DNA of 64,000 nt from Saprospiraceae bacterium (lineage in GTDB: Bacteria; Bacteroidota; Bacteroidia; Chitinophagales; Saprospiraceae): NCBI GenBank assembly GCA_016715985.1, contig JADJXD010000001.1, positions 2,604,001 through 2,668,000 on the forward strand, in the 5' to 3' direction. The translations under genes were made by a program, and so were the position numbers. This document shows positions 42,913-52,279 of this stretch, in pieces; position 1 is the first letter of the stretch; the number at the start of each line of letters is the position of its first letter. The notes under the pieces were generated by a model. It did not search any database and was not told the origin of the DNA. It saw nothing but the letters and a program-made list of their open reading frames with translations.

Positions 42913-43249
42913 TCAGTATGAAATCTGGATTGCTGATTTAAACCCTAAAATAGGCAGTGAAGCCGGAAAAGTCAGACCTGTTTTAGTAATTCAGACCAAT
43001 TTACTGAACAAAATAAATCATCCTTCCACAATCATTTGTCCGTTGACAACAAATGTGCAAGTTGAATCCAATATTTTAAGAGTTCATCTGAAAAAGGGTA
43101 TGGCAAATCTAAATGAAGATTGTGATATTATGATGGATCAGATAAGATCTATTGACAATAAAAGACTGATCAAAAAAGTGGGTAGCTTACCTCTGGAGCC
43201 AATAAAAAAAATTAAGACAAGTATACCTATCATATTTGATTTGGAATAG
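42902..43249 (+). CDS. mazF: MazF/PemK-family endoribonuclease toxin
   Basis: A small beta-barrel toxin of 115 residues from this start (a longer frame starts five codons earlier at 42887). The ATG at 42902 begins MQINQYEIWIADLNP, the normal MazF N-terminus. Other MazF landmarks are GSEAGKVRPVLVIQ, STIICPLTTN and CDIMMDQIRSID. MazF toxins cut mRNA at short specific sequences. The gene overlaps the antitoxin by 11 bp, in line with coupled translation. It appears intact. Confidence 0.88.
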   Translation: MQINQYEIWIADLNPKIGSEAGKVRPVLVIQTNLLNKINHPSTIICPLTTNVQVESNILRVHLKKGMANLNEDCDIMMDQIRSIDNKRLIKKVGSLPLEPIKKIKTSIPIIFDLE

Positions 43250-43281
43250 GTTGTTAAATTCTAATTAAATTCATCACCCCC

Positions 43282-44160
43282 TCACTCCACCTCTCTCCCT
43301 CTCACTACCTCCAGTATCTCAAACCACTGCTCATCCGTGATACGTGCAGAAAGCGTTCCAACGGCCTCTTTTACACGACCTGCATTGGATGTACCTATCA
43401 CAGGATAAATGTTGGCAGGATGATGAAGCAGGAAGTGTAAAGCCAGTTCAGGGAGTGTCCAGCCGTATTTGTGAGCAATGCGCTCGAAGTCTGATAATTT
43501 TGATTGATTTTCTGTTGTTTGGTTTTTAGAGAAAAGGACATCACCTGCCATTGGTGACCAGGCCATCGGGATCATTTTATGTTTTGTACAGTTGGCTAAA
43601 GTGCCGTCATATAATGCGTCAGGACGGGAGAGAGAAATCTCCACCTGATTGGCTACTATCGGAAAATGTTCCGCTAATGCATCGCATTGCCAGGGTGTAA
43701 AATTGGAGACGCCAAAGGATCTGACTTTACCGGATTCCAGCAGCGCCGAAAAAGTATCTGCAATTTGCCGGAAGTCCATGATGGGGCTTGGGCGGTGAAT
43801 TAACAATAAGTCAATATAATCTGTATTTAAATTTATCAGACTTTGATCCACAGATGAAAGGATGTGGGATGCAGAAGTATTATAGTGTTTAATATTGTAT
43901 TGCGGTCGCATAGGGCATGGCATCATGATGCCACACTTGGTGATTAGTTTGATTTTTTCACGGGGTATATTGGTTAGCGCGAAAGCATCACCAAATTCTT
44001 TTTCAGTAGTATAGCCGCCATAGATATCTGCATGATCAAAACTATTAATGTCGTATTCAAGACATTTTTCAATTAGTTTAGCCATTTCCAAGGCATTTAA
44101 TCCGGCGCCCCAGGCTCCCCACTTCATTACACCTGCTATGAGACGAGAGAATGTTATCAT
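43282..44160 (-). CDS. Aldo/keto reductase (YdhF-like)
   Basis: A 292-residue TIM-barrel NAD(P)H-dependent oxidoreductase. The AKR tetrad fits Asp42 (SFDHADIYGG), Tyr47, Lys75 (LITKCGI) and His122 (LLLIHRPSP). Other signatures are VRSFGVSNFTPWQ and MAWSPMAGD, close to the E. coli YdhF type. The substrate is unknown. It is convergent with the toxin gene (32 bp between the stops) and its upstream side abuts a cluster of hairpin repeats. Confidence 0.9.
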   Translation of the reverse strand: MITFSRLIAGVMKWGAWGAGLNALEMAKLIEKCLEYDINSFDHADIYGGYTTEKEFGDAFALTNIPREKIKLITKCGIMMPCPMRPQYNIKHYNTSASHILSSVDQSLINLNTDYIDLLLIHRPSPIMDFRQIADTFSALLESGKVRSFGVSNFTPWQCDALAEHFPIVANQVEISLSRPDALYDGTLANCTKHKMIPMAWSPMAGDVLFSKNQTTENQSKLSDFERIAHKYGWTLPELALHFLLHHPANIYPVIGTSNAGRVKEAVGTLSARITDEQWFEILEVVRGREVE

Positions 44161-44207
44161 TTTGTAAAGTCCTTTAAGCTAACGTGAATTCGAAATAATT
44201 TTGTCAT

Positions 44208-44337
44208 GCCTGCCCGCATCGGAGCAGGCGGGATTTTTGCATTTTTTGGCAAAAATCACGCCAAAATTAGGCGCTATTTCCATTATTGACCCCGGGTTCA
44301 AACCCGGGGTTACAAATATTATACCCCTCTGGGGTAT
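44208..44337. repeat. Cluster of four hairpin repeats
   Basis: The 222-bp gap between the reductase and the IS holds four inverted repeats in a row: CCTGC/GCAGG at 44208-44232 (related to 32071 and 32841), GATTTTTGC/GCAAAAATC (44232-44240 and 44249-44257), ACCCCGGGTT/AACCCGGGGT (44289-44298 and 44301-44310) and ATACCCC/GGGGTAT (44321-44327 and 44331-44337). The second and third lie within a GC-rich tract that stands out from its surroundings. Confidence 0.7.
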
Positions 44338-44373
44338 TTCATGTGTAACTTCTATCATTTCTCTAAACATAAT

Positions 44374-44382
44374 ATATTGTAA
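44374..44382. repeat. Target-site duplication of the IS, left copy
   Basis: ATATTGTAA, identical to 45852-45860 on the other side of the element. Confidence 0.85.
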
Positions 44383-44414
44383 CACTATCATCCGACAAAA
44401 ATAGAAAAAGTGAA

Positions 44415-45257
44415 TCAACTTGAGTTAACACTTTGATTATCAATGGTATTTTTCTTGTTTTCATCTGATTTTTGAAGGTGACCCCTTGTATCTTCTTTTT
44501 TCTTTTGCCGTTTACGAATCCTTCTTGATGTCAGGGTATTTCCAAAAATATCTTGCTGTCCAACCAATGGATCTTCTTTTTCATAATATTTGTTCTTCGC
44601 TTTTACAGTTTCTACCAAATCTAGCATGCTGATTAGGTGAATTCGGACTGTACAGGCTACTGTAGAAAAAGCTTTCTGTGGTGCATTTTGCTTTTGTATG
44701 ACCGTTAATAATAATTGGGCTATGAGGGTGCACCAAATTTGTGTTTTGATTGCTGTTTCGTTTTCTCCATAAAAGTAATGGAGCTGAAAATTTTGTTTTA
44801 ACTTCTTAAATAAAAGCTCAATATCCCATCTTTTTTTGTAACAAGCAGCTACTTCTTCCGCAGTTAGTTCTTCAAAACTATTTGTTAAGAAGGCGTAAGG
44901 CATCCCTTTCTCATCGTAATAAGTTATTAGTCTTAAGCGTAGTACTTTTTCTTCTTTGTTCTCTTTGTATTGCAATTCTATGATTTGATCTTTATGTACA
45001 CCGTGTTCCTTGCCTTTTAAGGATGGATTTTCGATCGTACTTACGATGGTATATTTAGCATTTGACTTTTTACGGGTGATGAAGAAGACCTTGTTTTGTG
45101 ACCATTTGGCAAACTGAAGATAGTGATTGTAGGCTCGGTCAAATACCATCAAGCTGTGTGGTTTAACGTCCAGTAACTCCAAAAATTTCTTGTCATGTGT
45201 TCTAGCCGGTGTGATGGCGATAAACTGGCCTATTTGTTCAAAGGCGTTGATGACCAT
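44415..45257 (-). pseudogene. IS4-family transposase, C-terminal part (frameshifted)
   Basis: This 280-codon frame carries the second catalytic Asp (VFDRAYNHY) and the YREK signature of IS4 transposases: Y..R...E......K in YKKRWDIELLFKKLK, with the catalytic Glu. It is the continuation of the frame at 45230-45754, shifted by one base. The first ATG here (MVINAFE) is internal to the usual transposase. It would not be active without the N-terminal part, unless ribosomal frameshifting joins them. Confidence 0.88.
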
Positions 45258-45754
45258 GTGTACCTTAGCTCCACCTTTTTCTTTCCATCATCTTTGCGAT
45301 TACGGCCTACTCCTTTGAGTACTTCGGTAAATAATCGGATAGTAGTTGAATCTATAAGTAGCATCTGCTGAAACTGTTTGCCTAGAGTCTTGCTGTCCGA
45401 CAAAAACGATGAATACTCTTTGACCAAGGCAAAGTACAAGTCCTCAAAAAATTTATCCGATCTCTTTCGCATCCCATCGCTGAATGTACTCTTCGCAGGT
45501 ACTTTCCCGAGACTTAAATACTGTAATTTACCTGATAAACCCACCATTCCATCTATGATTTCAGCAATCGAATCACATCGACTCAAGATAGCAAACATCA
45601 GAGACACAAAATGATCCCATGTCTTAAATTCTTTGTAATAGCGGTCGCTTTGATGTTTCGATACTAATTGGCTAAATACTGTTTTGCTCACCATTTTTAT
45701 GATTTGAGCGAAAATCGGCTGTCCGACAAATTTTATCGTCGTATCTTTGTCCAT
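45230..45754 (-). pseudogene. IS4-family transposase, N-terminal part (frameshifted)
   Basis: A 174-codon frame with the N-terminal DUF4372-like region and the first catalytic Asp (MLLIDSTTIRLF). After GRNRKDDGKKK it runs into unrelated residues and a stop. In the -1 frame the same bases continue GGAKVHMVINAFE, the expected family sequence. The break falls at GAAAAAGG, so one lost G, or a -1 ribosomal shift at the A-rich site, would explain it. Confidence 0.88.
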
Positions 45755-45851
45755 GTCGTTTTATTGTTTGTGGTAAAACTTCTAAACGACAATTTAGGGG
45801 CGTTTGATCACCAAACGTCCCTCTCTTTAATTTTTTAGTCGGACACTAGTG

Positions 45852-45860
45852 ATATTGTAA
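45852..45860. repeat. Target-site duplication of the IS, right copy
   Basis: ATATTGTAA, identical to 44374-44382. Confidence 0.85.
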
Positions 45861-45914
45861 ATAAATTTATTATTTATAGAACTCACGTTAAATTATAAGA
45901 TATCATGTTGATTG

Positions 45915-46937
45915 TCAATTCGGATTTTTAGCCAATAGCTTATTGATGTTATTTAATGCTTCTGTCAGTTTTTCATCCTTTGGATTCAGATTATAGGCGG
46001 ATTCGTAATCACGTTTGGCTGCTTCCGGTTTTCCTCTTTTTTCTTCCACCTGAGCTCTCATATAAAAACCCATATAATTTTTTGGATTAACCCCTGCGAG
46101 TATATTAAATTGTTCGTAAGCCAGGTCAAGTGAATCCTGCTCCATATACAAAACACCGGAATTCAGATAGGCTGCTTCATAGTTTTTATCCTGGAGAATG
46201 ATGTCTCTGTATATCTGTTTTGCTTCCTGAATTTTACCATGATTCTGTAGATAAAAAGCTTTGGAGTGCAGCGCTTCCATGGAATTTGGATTGCTTAGAA
46301 TGGCACTCTCATAATACTTCAATGCTTTCGGATCCTTTTTTTCTTCATACAGATCACCCAATATAAGCCATGCATCTGTTAGTTGGGAGTCATTTTCTAC
46401 TGCAGTCTGAAAACTGTTGATTGCTCTTTCTCTGTCTCCCAAAGCTCTGAAATTCATTCCCAGCATAAAATACGATTCTGCATTTTGCGGATCTAATCTG
46501 ACGACTTCATTTAATGTTAATATAGAGCCATCATAATCTTCTACGATATGTTTGAATTCAGCGAGCTTGAGTAACGTCGGAATCCTTTCGGGATACATTT
46601 GTAAAACCTGAAGCAGCGTGCCGATAGCATCTTTGCTGTTATAATAATCAAGATAGGTATCTGCTAGTTGGTGATAATAAATGGGATTCAGCGAATCCAG
46701 TCGAATGGCTTGTTTGAAATCTACGATAGCATTATCAAAGGATTCTTTTTCATAATATTTCGTCCCACGCATTGCGTAAAGCTTAGGATCTTTATCATTT
46801 TTTTGTAGTTCAAGTGTAAGGCGATCAATTTCCGGATCACCGGAAGTGACGAATCCTTCCTTCCCTGTTTTGTTTTCGGAACAGGAAAGTGCAAAAAGGA
46901 TCCCGATTATTAAAAAACTATAACGATGAATATTCAT
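45915..46937 (-). CDS. TPR-repeat lipoprotein
   Basis: A 340-residue lipoprotein (signal peptide with lipobox ending FALSC, Cys19). The rest is about eight tetratricopeptide repeats with the expected pattern (AIVDFKQAIRLDSLNPIYYHQLADTYLD; AINSFQTAVENDSQLTDAWLILGDLYEE; YESAYNLNPKDEKLTEAL). TPR lipoproteins act as scaffolds for envelope complexes; the partner is unknown. It is the last gene of a probable five-gene minus-strand run (52279 down to 45915) with gaps of 1, 10, 41 and 34 bp, and is followed by the IS. Confidence 0.9.
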   Translation of the reverse strand: MNIHRYSFLIIGILFALSCSENKTGKEGFVTSGDPEIDRLTLELQKNDKDPKLYAMRGTKYYEKESFDNAIVDFKQAIRLDSLNPIYYHQLADTYLDYYNSKDAIGTLLQVLQMYPERIPTLLKLAEFKHIVEDYDGSILTLNEVVRLDPQNAESYFMLGMNFRALGDRERAINSFQTAVENDSQLTDAWLILGDLYEEKKDPKALKYYESAILSNPNSMEALHSKAFYLQNHGKIQEAKQIYRDIILQDKNYEAAYLNSGVLYMEQDSLDLAYEQFNILAGVNPKNYMGFYMRAQVEEKRGKPEAAKRDYESAYNLNPKDEKLTEALNNINKLLAKNPN

Positions 46938-46971
46938 TATTAAAAATTAAGTACTAAAATATAACGTTTGC

Positions 46972-47970
46972 TTAGTTACCGCAAACGATTGATTTATTGA
47001 ATGTATAGGATGCCTTTAAAAACATTTCCAACTGTGTGCTGAATTTATTATCGGTGTAAATATTATCATGTCCACCGTCGGGCACCGTTGTCAGGCTTGT
47101 TTTAAGACCAATTTGTTTTGCTCTTTTGTCTATTTCATAACTGCCGTACAATGGAATAATATCAACACCGGACAGTCTCACGAAATCATATTTGTATGGA
47201 ACAACTTCATCTGCATCGCCATGAAAGCTGATGATTGGCGGCTCGCCGGCATCTATGAAATCAGTCCTGTAAATACCTCCGGAAAGATTGATGACGCCCT
47301 GAACTTTTGAAGAATACTTCAGATTTTCAGCATCACCGGAAGTTCCTTCTATACCGCCATTCGCATCCACGACTGCTTTTATTTTTGGGTCTGTATTATC
47401 ACCTGCATCAAAATAAGCAGCCTGAATAGCCGTAATAGCACCAGCCGAAACACCACCTATGATTATCATGTCGGGGTCTATTTTAAACATATTGATTGTC
47501 GCTGCATCTTTGCGAAAATGACGGATCGCTGCTTTCATATCCGTTGAAGCTTTCACCGCAATATCCAATGATTTGACCGAGTCAATTGGCCATTGTGTGA
47601 ATATATTGAGCAAACGATAATCTATACAAGCACTCACATAGCCTAATCTTGCAGCTGCACGGGCATTTTCTGCGAGTTGTTTTCTATCTCCGCCAACGAA
47701 GGCTCCTCCAAACGCCCAGATGATGACAGGTCTCTTACTGAGCGTGTCCCCTGTTGGTTCATATACATCCATGAACAAATCTATAGGAATACCAATCGTC
47801 GTTTTATTGTTACCATATTTAACTGTAGTGACAGTAATATCTGTAAACTGATCTGTTACATATCTGTCTGAAAGGCAGATTTTGTTAATCATATCATCGA
47901 CTATTGGCTCGTCTTTTGCACATGAGAATAATAAAAATGTCGTAAAGGCGAACAGGATAAATTTATACAT
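46972..47970 (-). CDS. Alpha/beta-hydrolase lipoprotein (carboxylesterase-like)
   Basis: A 332-residue serine hydrolase with a lipoprotein signal (LLFSC, Cys17). It has the carboxylesterase/BD-FAE-like layout: oxyanion hole WAFGGAFVGG (about residues 85-94), nucleophile elbow GVSAG with Ser175, acid Asp252 or Asp254 in HGDADEVVP, and His301 in DGGHDN. Substrate is not predictable. It lies in the minus-strand run with the DUF5723-like gene upstream and the TPR lipoprotein downstream, so an envelope location is consistent. Confidence 0.87.
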   Translation of the reverse strand: MYKFILFAFTTFLLFSCAKDEPIVDDMINKICLSDRYVTDQFTDITVTTVKYGNNKTTIGIPIDLFMDVYEPTGDTLSKRPVIIWAFGGAFVGGDRKQLAENARAAARLGYVSACIDYRLLNIFTQWPIDSVKSLDIAVKASTDMKAAIRHFRKDAATINMFKIDPDMIIIGGVSAGAITAIQAAYFDAGDNTDPKIKAVVDANGGIEGTSGDAENLKYSSKVQGVINLSGGIYRTDFIDAGEPPIISFHGDADEVVPYKYDFVRLSGVDIIPLYGSYEIDKRAKQIGLKTSLTTVPDGGHDNIYTDNKFSTQLEMFLKASYTFNKSIVCGN

Positions 47971-48011
47971 ATTTTGACTTTTTTAATTGGTGAGCGTAAA
48001 AATACAAAGTT

Positions 48012-49307
48012 TTATAACTTCAATATGCCGCCAAGGCGTACATTAGCCAGTTTTTGATCTAATGGACTCCATAATGACTGAATATTTTCTGTAGCTGCAA
48101 AAATGGACACAGGCCCAATTGTAATTCTTCCGAATAACCCAAAGCTATTGAAATTGTTTTTACGCATCGAGTACTGAACACCGACATCAAACATAGAAAA
48201 ACGGGTGACTGCAGAAAAAGCTAGGGAAGATCGGTCTTTAATATCCCAGCCGTCCGCCCGGTACAAGGCATGAAAAGTCCACATTTCGTTCATTTTGTAA
48301 CTACCTCCGAGATAGATTTTTGATAAAAGATTTGTAGAATAGGTTTCCATTTTTTCTTCAAATCTAAGCAAATCTACAATCGTATCGGAAAGATTGATCC
48401 CTGTTGTATCACCCAGGTATTCTATGATATCAACACCATCAAATGAAAAATTGCCGGTACTGCTGTATGCTCTGGGAAAAAAATCCCATTTTATACTGCC
48501 AATATCAATAATGCTTGCGGATAGTGTCAATTTTTCACTTGCTTTTAAAGAAGCACCTAAATCGAATGCAAAACCACGATTATTATAAAAAAGGTTGTCA
48601 AATGTCAGTCCGGAGTATTCAAATTCAATATTTTCAAGATCCGCTAATTTGAGTAATGAGCTGCTTCTGACTAAATAGTCCGTTTCAAATTGTAACTGAT
48701 AAATTTCTTCATCGGTTGTGAAATTAATAACATCTTTTTCAGTGGTAACACTTGCGGTGCCGAAGAGAACTTTTGCTTTAGCGCCAATTGTTAGTGATCC
48801 GATAGTGTTTTGTAATCCAAGATAGATTTCATTGTGCCCCTGCAGATTTAGAGCCGGGCCGATCTGAAGTTCTTGCCCTATAAATGAAGCATTCCCTCTT
48901 GCCAGCAGTTGTGCCAGATCATTGGTGTATTGTAAATCTCCATTAGATTTAAATGCGTGGCCCGCCATCAACAGAAATTTTCCCATTTGAAGTGAAACAT
49001 CAATACCATGAATCTGATTTTGAAAATATATATTATTCTGAGCACCAAAGCTGGTTGGGAATTTTGAAACGTCAATAAACCGCTTACCCGCGGCATTTTT
49101 TGAAGTGAGACTGTTAAAGGTAGGGCCGTCTGTCCCCAGTTCAAACTGAAATCCGGCAAGCGAAAGGTTAAATTTTCCGTCAACAGGTAATCCCGGATTG
49201 ATGTACGTTCGTGGTAAGGACTCTCCAAGGTTCATTAGTGCTATATCCTGTCCTTTGACATTAATAGCGATCAAATGCAATATTAGTATAGTAATTAAGT
49301 ATTTCAT
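48012..49307 (-). CDS. Outer-membrane beta-barrel-like protein (DUF5723-type)
   Basis: A 431-residue exported protein (signal peptide ending NVKGQ) with alternating hydrophobic strands and frequent aromatic residues, ending in a strand with NVRLGGILKL. The opening INPGLPVDGKFNLSLAGF and the overall pattern fit the Bacteroidota DUF5723 family of PorV-like outer-membrane proteins. Function is not established. It is 10 bp downstream of the unknown lipoprotein gene; the two are probably an outer-membrane pair. Confidence 0.75.
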   Translation of the reverse strand: MKYLITILILHLIAINVKGQDIALMNLGESLPRTYINPGLPVDGKFNLSLAGFQFELGTDGPTFNSLTSKNAAGKRFIDVSKFPTSFGAQNNIYFQNQIHGIDVSLQMGKFLLMAGHAFKSNGDLQYTNDLAQLLARGNASFIGQELQIGPALNLQGHNEIYLGLQNTIGSLTIGAKAKVLFGTASVTTEKDVINFTTDEEIYQLQFETDYLVRSSSLLKLADLENIEFEYSGLTFDNLFYNNRGFAFDLGASLKASEKLTLSASIIDIGSIKWDFFPRAYSSTGNFSFDGVDIIEYLGDTTGINLSDTIVDLLRFEEKMETYSTNLLSKIYLGGSYKMNEMWTFHALYRADGWDIKDRSSLAFSAVTRFSMFDVGVQYSMRKNNFNSFGLFGRITIGPVSIFAATENIQSLWSPLDQKLANVRLGGILKL

Positions 49308-49317
49308 TGTTCTATTC

Positions 49318-50847
49318 TTATTTTTTGTAATCGAAGATGCCGCCTATTTTTAGTGTCAACCCATATTGGTCATAAAACCAAATGGACTTTCCACTCTGAC
49401 TGTTGTCGGATGAGATTTTTCCGGTCACAACCAATTTTTCAGAGGATCTTATCTTGTTATATCGCTCTTTATCGAATGAGATAAAATCTGTTTTTTCAGT
49501 TCCCGGGAAAGTGATACCGTCCGGCTTGAGCGTTGCTTTCGGAATAAATATCCCGTTTCCATCAAATAAAACATCTGTCACATTGCCTTGGGTATCCAGA
49601 AAATATCCTTGTAAAGTAATGTCAATTGGAAAATCATTGGCAGTGATGACTTTAAAAACGGCGGATTGGATATAATCGTATTCACTTAACTTTATATCGA
49701 AAGTATCAGCAATCACCAAATCATTCAGGTATCCGTTTAACGGAACTTCAACTGCAACATTCACATTAAAATAACTGTCAAAATCAATAAATCCTTTGAT
49801 AGTAGTATCTTTGTGGGGATTGACAATGGCATCGATGTCGTAGGAAATAGTTTTTGTCTTTTCATTAAAAATTTCCCGAATGTTGGAGTTGGTTTTATCA
49901 AAAGTAAAATAAGTACTTTTAATAGTTCCCTGCTCATTCAATTGGGGATATGCAAAATCAATCCCTGTATTGATGAATGGACTTTCAAGGCTGACAACAT
50001 TTCCGGAGATGGTGGTCAGGTCCATGCGGTTTACACTGGATGTTACCGGCAACCCAAAAGCATTATCAACTCTTAACACAATTTTCGGGTCTTCAAAGTT
50101 AAATCCCCCACTGATCCAATTATTAAAAAGACCAATATTAATAACACTTCCGTCCACCTGAAATATGTGATAGCCCAAATATCCTTCGATATACGAAAAT
50201 ACAATCACATCAAATCGTAGAATAGCGTTTTTGAGTTTTATTTTCTCCCCGTTTGGTCTTCTGGCTTCATAATAAAAAGTGATGTTATTATTATCACTGA
50301 CCAATTCCCAACCATCTATGTCAAATAATGGAGTATTTAATTTTGAAGTGCTGCCTCCGGAATAGGGTATTGTGTATTCCTGTTCAAAAAATTTATTGTT
50401 TTTTTGAAGATTGAGGATTTGCATTTTTACTTTAATTTCTTCAGGAATATCATTTTCAAATTCAAAATGAATTTTTGTATTTCTAAATGTCGCTCTTTGG
50501 ATCAGAAAAGTATTAAACTGAGAACTGAAGGGCAAAGGCAAGCTATAAAGCGTATCCGGAATCGGATTATCTAAAATACCGGGAAAAGGAGGAAAAAGAT
50601 TGGATGCAATCCTTCTGATGACATCCCCGTTATACAAGACAGTTACTTTACCATCGGGATCCACCCGAACAGATGTTTTTCCACTGGATTGCTCCGCAAT
50701 TTTACTGATTGATATTCTTGAATTTACCAAAGGAACAGCTACTTTATACTCTACTCCGTCAGTCGTAAAATCTGTCTCTCTGTCTGTATCAATACAAGAC
50801 ATCAGGCTCAGGAAAATAAATAAAAGTATAAAGTTATATAATCTCAT
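49318..50847 (-). CDS. Lipoprotein of unknown function
   Basis: The frame is open from 50928, but the ATG at 50847 gives a perfect lipoprotein signal (MRLYNFILLFIFLSLMSC, Cys18) and removes an 80-bp overlap with the upstream RNase gene, leaving a 1-bp gap. The mature protein (about 490 residues) is beta-rich with no motif that I recognise. It is directly followed, 10 bp on, by the DUF5723-like outer-membrane protein. I cannot name a function; a surface or outer-membrane partner role is inferred from this pairing. Confidence 0.75.
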   Translation of the reverse strand: MRLYNFILLFIFLSLMSCIDTDRETDFTTDGVEYKVAVPLVNSRISISKIAEQSSGKTSVRVDPDGKVTVLYNGDVIRRIASNLFPPFPGILDNPIPDTLYSLPLPFSSQFNTFLIQRATFRNTKIHFEFENDIPEEIKVKMQILNLQKNNKFFEQEYTIPYSGGSTSKLNTPLFDIDGWELVSDNNNITFYYEARRPNGEKIKLKNAILRFDVIVFSYIEGYLGYHIFQVDGSVINIGLFNNWISGGFNFEDPKIVLRVDNAFGLPVTSSVNRMDLTTISGNVVSLESPFINTGIDFAYPQLNEQGTIKSTYFTFDKTNSNIREIFNEKTKTISYDIDAIVNPHKDTTIKGFIDFDSYFNVNVAVEVPLNGYLNDLVIADTFDIKLSEYDYIQSAVFKVITANDFPIDITLQGYFLDTQGNVTDVLFDGNGIFIPKATLKPDGITFPGTEKTDFISFDKERYNKIRSSEKLVVTGKISSDNSQSGKSIWFYDQYGLTLKIGGIFDYKK

Positions 50848-50848
50848 T

Positions 50849-52279
50849 TTATCTAAAAATTTGATTTGTAATATGGTCATAAACATCTCCTGCTGCCGGA
50901 ATTTCCACATCTTCAAATCCTTTGGCATTCAAAAATCCTTTAAATTGAGATTGTGTTTCCTTTTCACCATGAACCAAAAAGATCTTTTTGACCCTTCCTA
51001 ACTGGTTTTGTATAAAATTAAACATTTCGTTTTTATCACCGTGTGCTGAAAACGAATCCATAATTGCTACCTCGGCTCTCACCATTTTTTCTTCATCAAA
51101 TATCATGATCGTTTCTGCACCTGCACGAAGCAAGCCTCCCGGTGTATCCGGTGTACAATATCCCACAATCAGAAAGGTATTATCCGGATTTTCTATGTTA
51201 TTAAAAAGGTGGTGTTTTATTCTACCGGCATTCATCATGCCGGATGCACTGATGATAATGCACGGTTCTTTAGAATTATTCAGGGCTTTGGATCCAGCTA
51301 CATCCCTGATATAAGTGAGATTGTTGAAACCAAAAGGATTGCTGTCCTTCAGAATATATTCATTTAAATCTGCATCAAAGCATTCCGGATGGAGATTAAA
51401 TATATTTGTAACATTAACTGCCAACGGACTATCCACATATACCGGAATATGAGGTAAAATGCCGGCATTTTCCATACGGTCGAGCATATACACAATTTCC
51501 TGTGTACGACCCAAACTGAAAGCCGGAATGATAAGTTTCCCTTTTTTGTCAATACAGGTGTGTTTGATAATTTCCAAAAACATTTCTGATTGTTCAGGGG
51601 TAGATTCGTGGACTCTGTCTCCATAAGTCGATTCACAAATAAGATAATCTACTTCCGGCATGGGTTTTGGGTCTCTTAGTATAGGTCTGTCCGGTCTTCC
51701 TATGTCACCCGTAAAACCAACAATTATTTCTTTACCGTTTTCATTGATTTTAAGCGTTACAGATGCACTACCCAGTATATGGCCGGCATCTCTGAAAAGT
51801 ATGTGAACGTTATCATGAATTTTTTCCCATTTATCATATGGATACGAAACAAATAAATCCATCGTTGGGAGAACGTTTTCTGTTGTATAAAGCGGAGTTC
51901 GTACTTTTGAATAATCTTTTCTTCGCTTTTTAAGTATTTTTTTATTGTGCCACTCTACATCTTTTTCCTGAATACCTGCGCTGTCCATAAGCATAACTGC
52001 TGTAATACTTCTGGTCGCATGTGTTGAGTAGATAGGTCCTTCAAAGCCGTCTTTAACCAGCTTAGGTAATCTGCCGGAATGGTCTATGTGCGCATGCGAT
52101 AAAATCAGACAATCTAATTCCTGAGGTGAAAAGTACCATTCATTGTTCCAATCCCAGATTTTTTGTCCTTTGCCCTGAAACATTCCACAATCAAGTAAGA
52201 TTTTAAACCCATCTTCCAACTCAATCAGGTGTGAGCTCCCTGTTACAAACTGCGCAGCACCACAAAATTTTATTTTCAT
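50849..52279 (-). CDS. Beta-CASP metallo-beta-lactamase ribonuclease
   Basis: A 476-residue MBL/beta-CASP nuclease with a C-terminal RMMBL motif. Visible motifs: HAHIDH (62-67), DAGHILGSAS, FTGDIGRPDRP, ICESTYGDR, PAFSLGRTQEI, ISASGMMNAGRIKHHL and VHGEKETQSQFKGFL. This is the RNA-processing CPSF73-like family found across bacteria (not RNase J, which is longer and lacks the same spacing). Probable role in RNA turnover or 3'-end processing. It is first in the five-gene minus-strand run. Confidence 0.92.
   Translation of the reverse strand: MKIKFCGAAQFVTGSSHLIELEDGFKILLDCGMFQGKGQKIWDWNNEWYFSPQELDCLILSHAHIDHSGRLPKLVKDGFEGPIYSTHATRSITAVMLMDSAGIQEKDVEWHNKKILKKRRKDYSKVRTPLYTTENVLPTMDLFVSYPYDKWEKIHDNVHILFRDAGHILGSASVTLKINENGKEIIVGFTGDIGRPDRPILRDPKPMPEVDYLICESTYGDRVHESTPEQSEMFLEIIKHTCIDKKGKLIIPAFSLGRTQEIVYMLDRMENAGILPHIPVYVDSPLAVNVTNIFNLHPECFDADLNEYILKDSNPFGFNNLTYIRDVAGSKALNNSKEPCIIISASGMMNAGRIKHHLFNNIENPDNTFLIVGYCTPDTPGGLLRAGAETIMIFDEEKMVRAEVAIMDSFSAHGDKNEMFNFIQNQLGRVKKIFLVHGEKETQSQFKGFLNAKGFEDVEIPAAGDVYDHITNQIFR

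Larger units (their letters stand above)
44383..45851 (-). mobile_element. IS4-family insertion sequence, 1469 bp, with 9-bp target duplication
   Basis: Inverted ends CACTATCATCCGAC (44383-44396) and, read inward from the right, CACTAGTGTCCGAC (45851-45838) match at 11 of 14 positions, and the match continues weakly into A-rich sequence. The element is flanked by perfect 9-bp duplications ATATTGTAA (44374-44382 and 45852-45860). It encodes an IS4-type DDE transposase split in two frames. Intact ends and an exact duplication suggest a fairly recent insertion. It sits in the intergenic gap between the aldo/keto reductase and the TPR lipoprotein, so no gene is broken. Confidence 0.9.

Noticed and set aside
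44383..45851. Composite transposon with cargo
   Set aside because: Only transposase reading frames lie between the inverted ends, and the single 9-bp duplication shows a simple IS.
50848..50928. Longer N-terminus for the unknown lipoprotein, overlapping the RNase gene
   Set aside because: The internal ATG at 50847 gives a canonical lipoprotein signal and removes the overlap.
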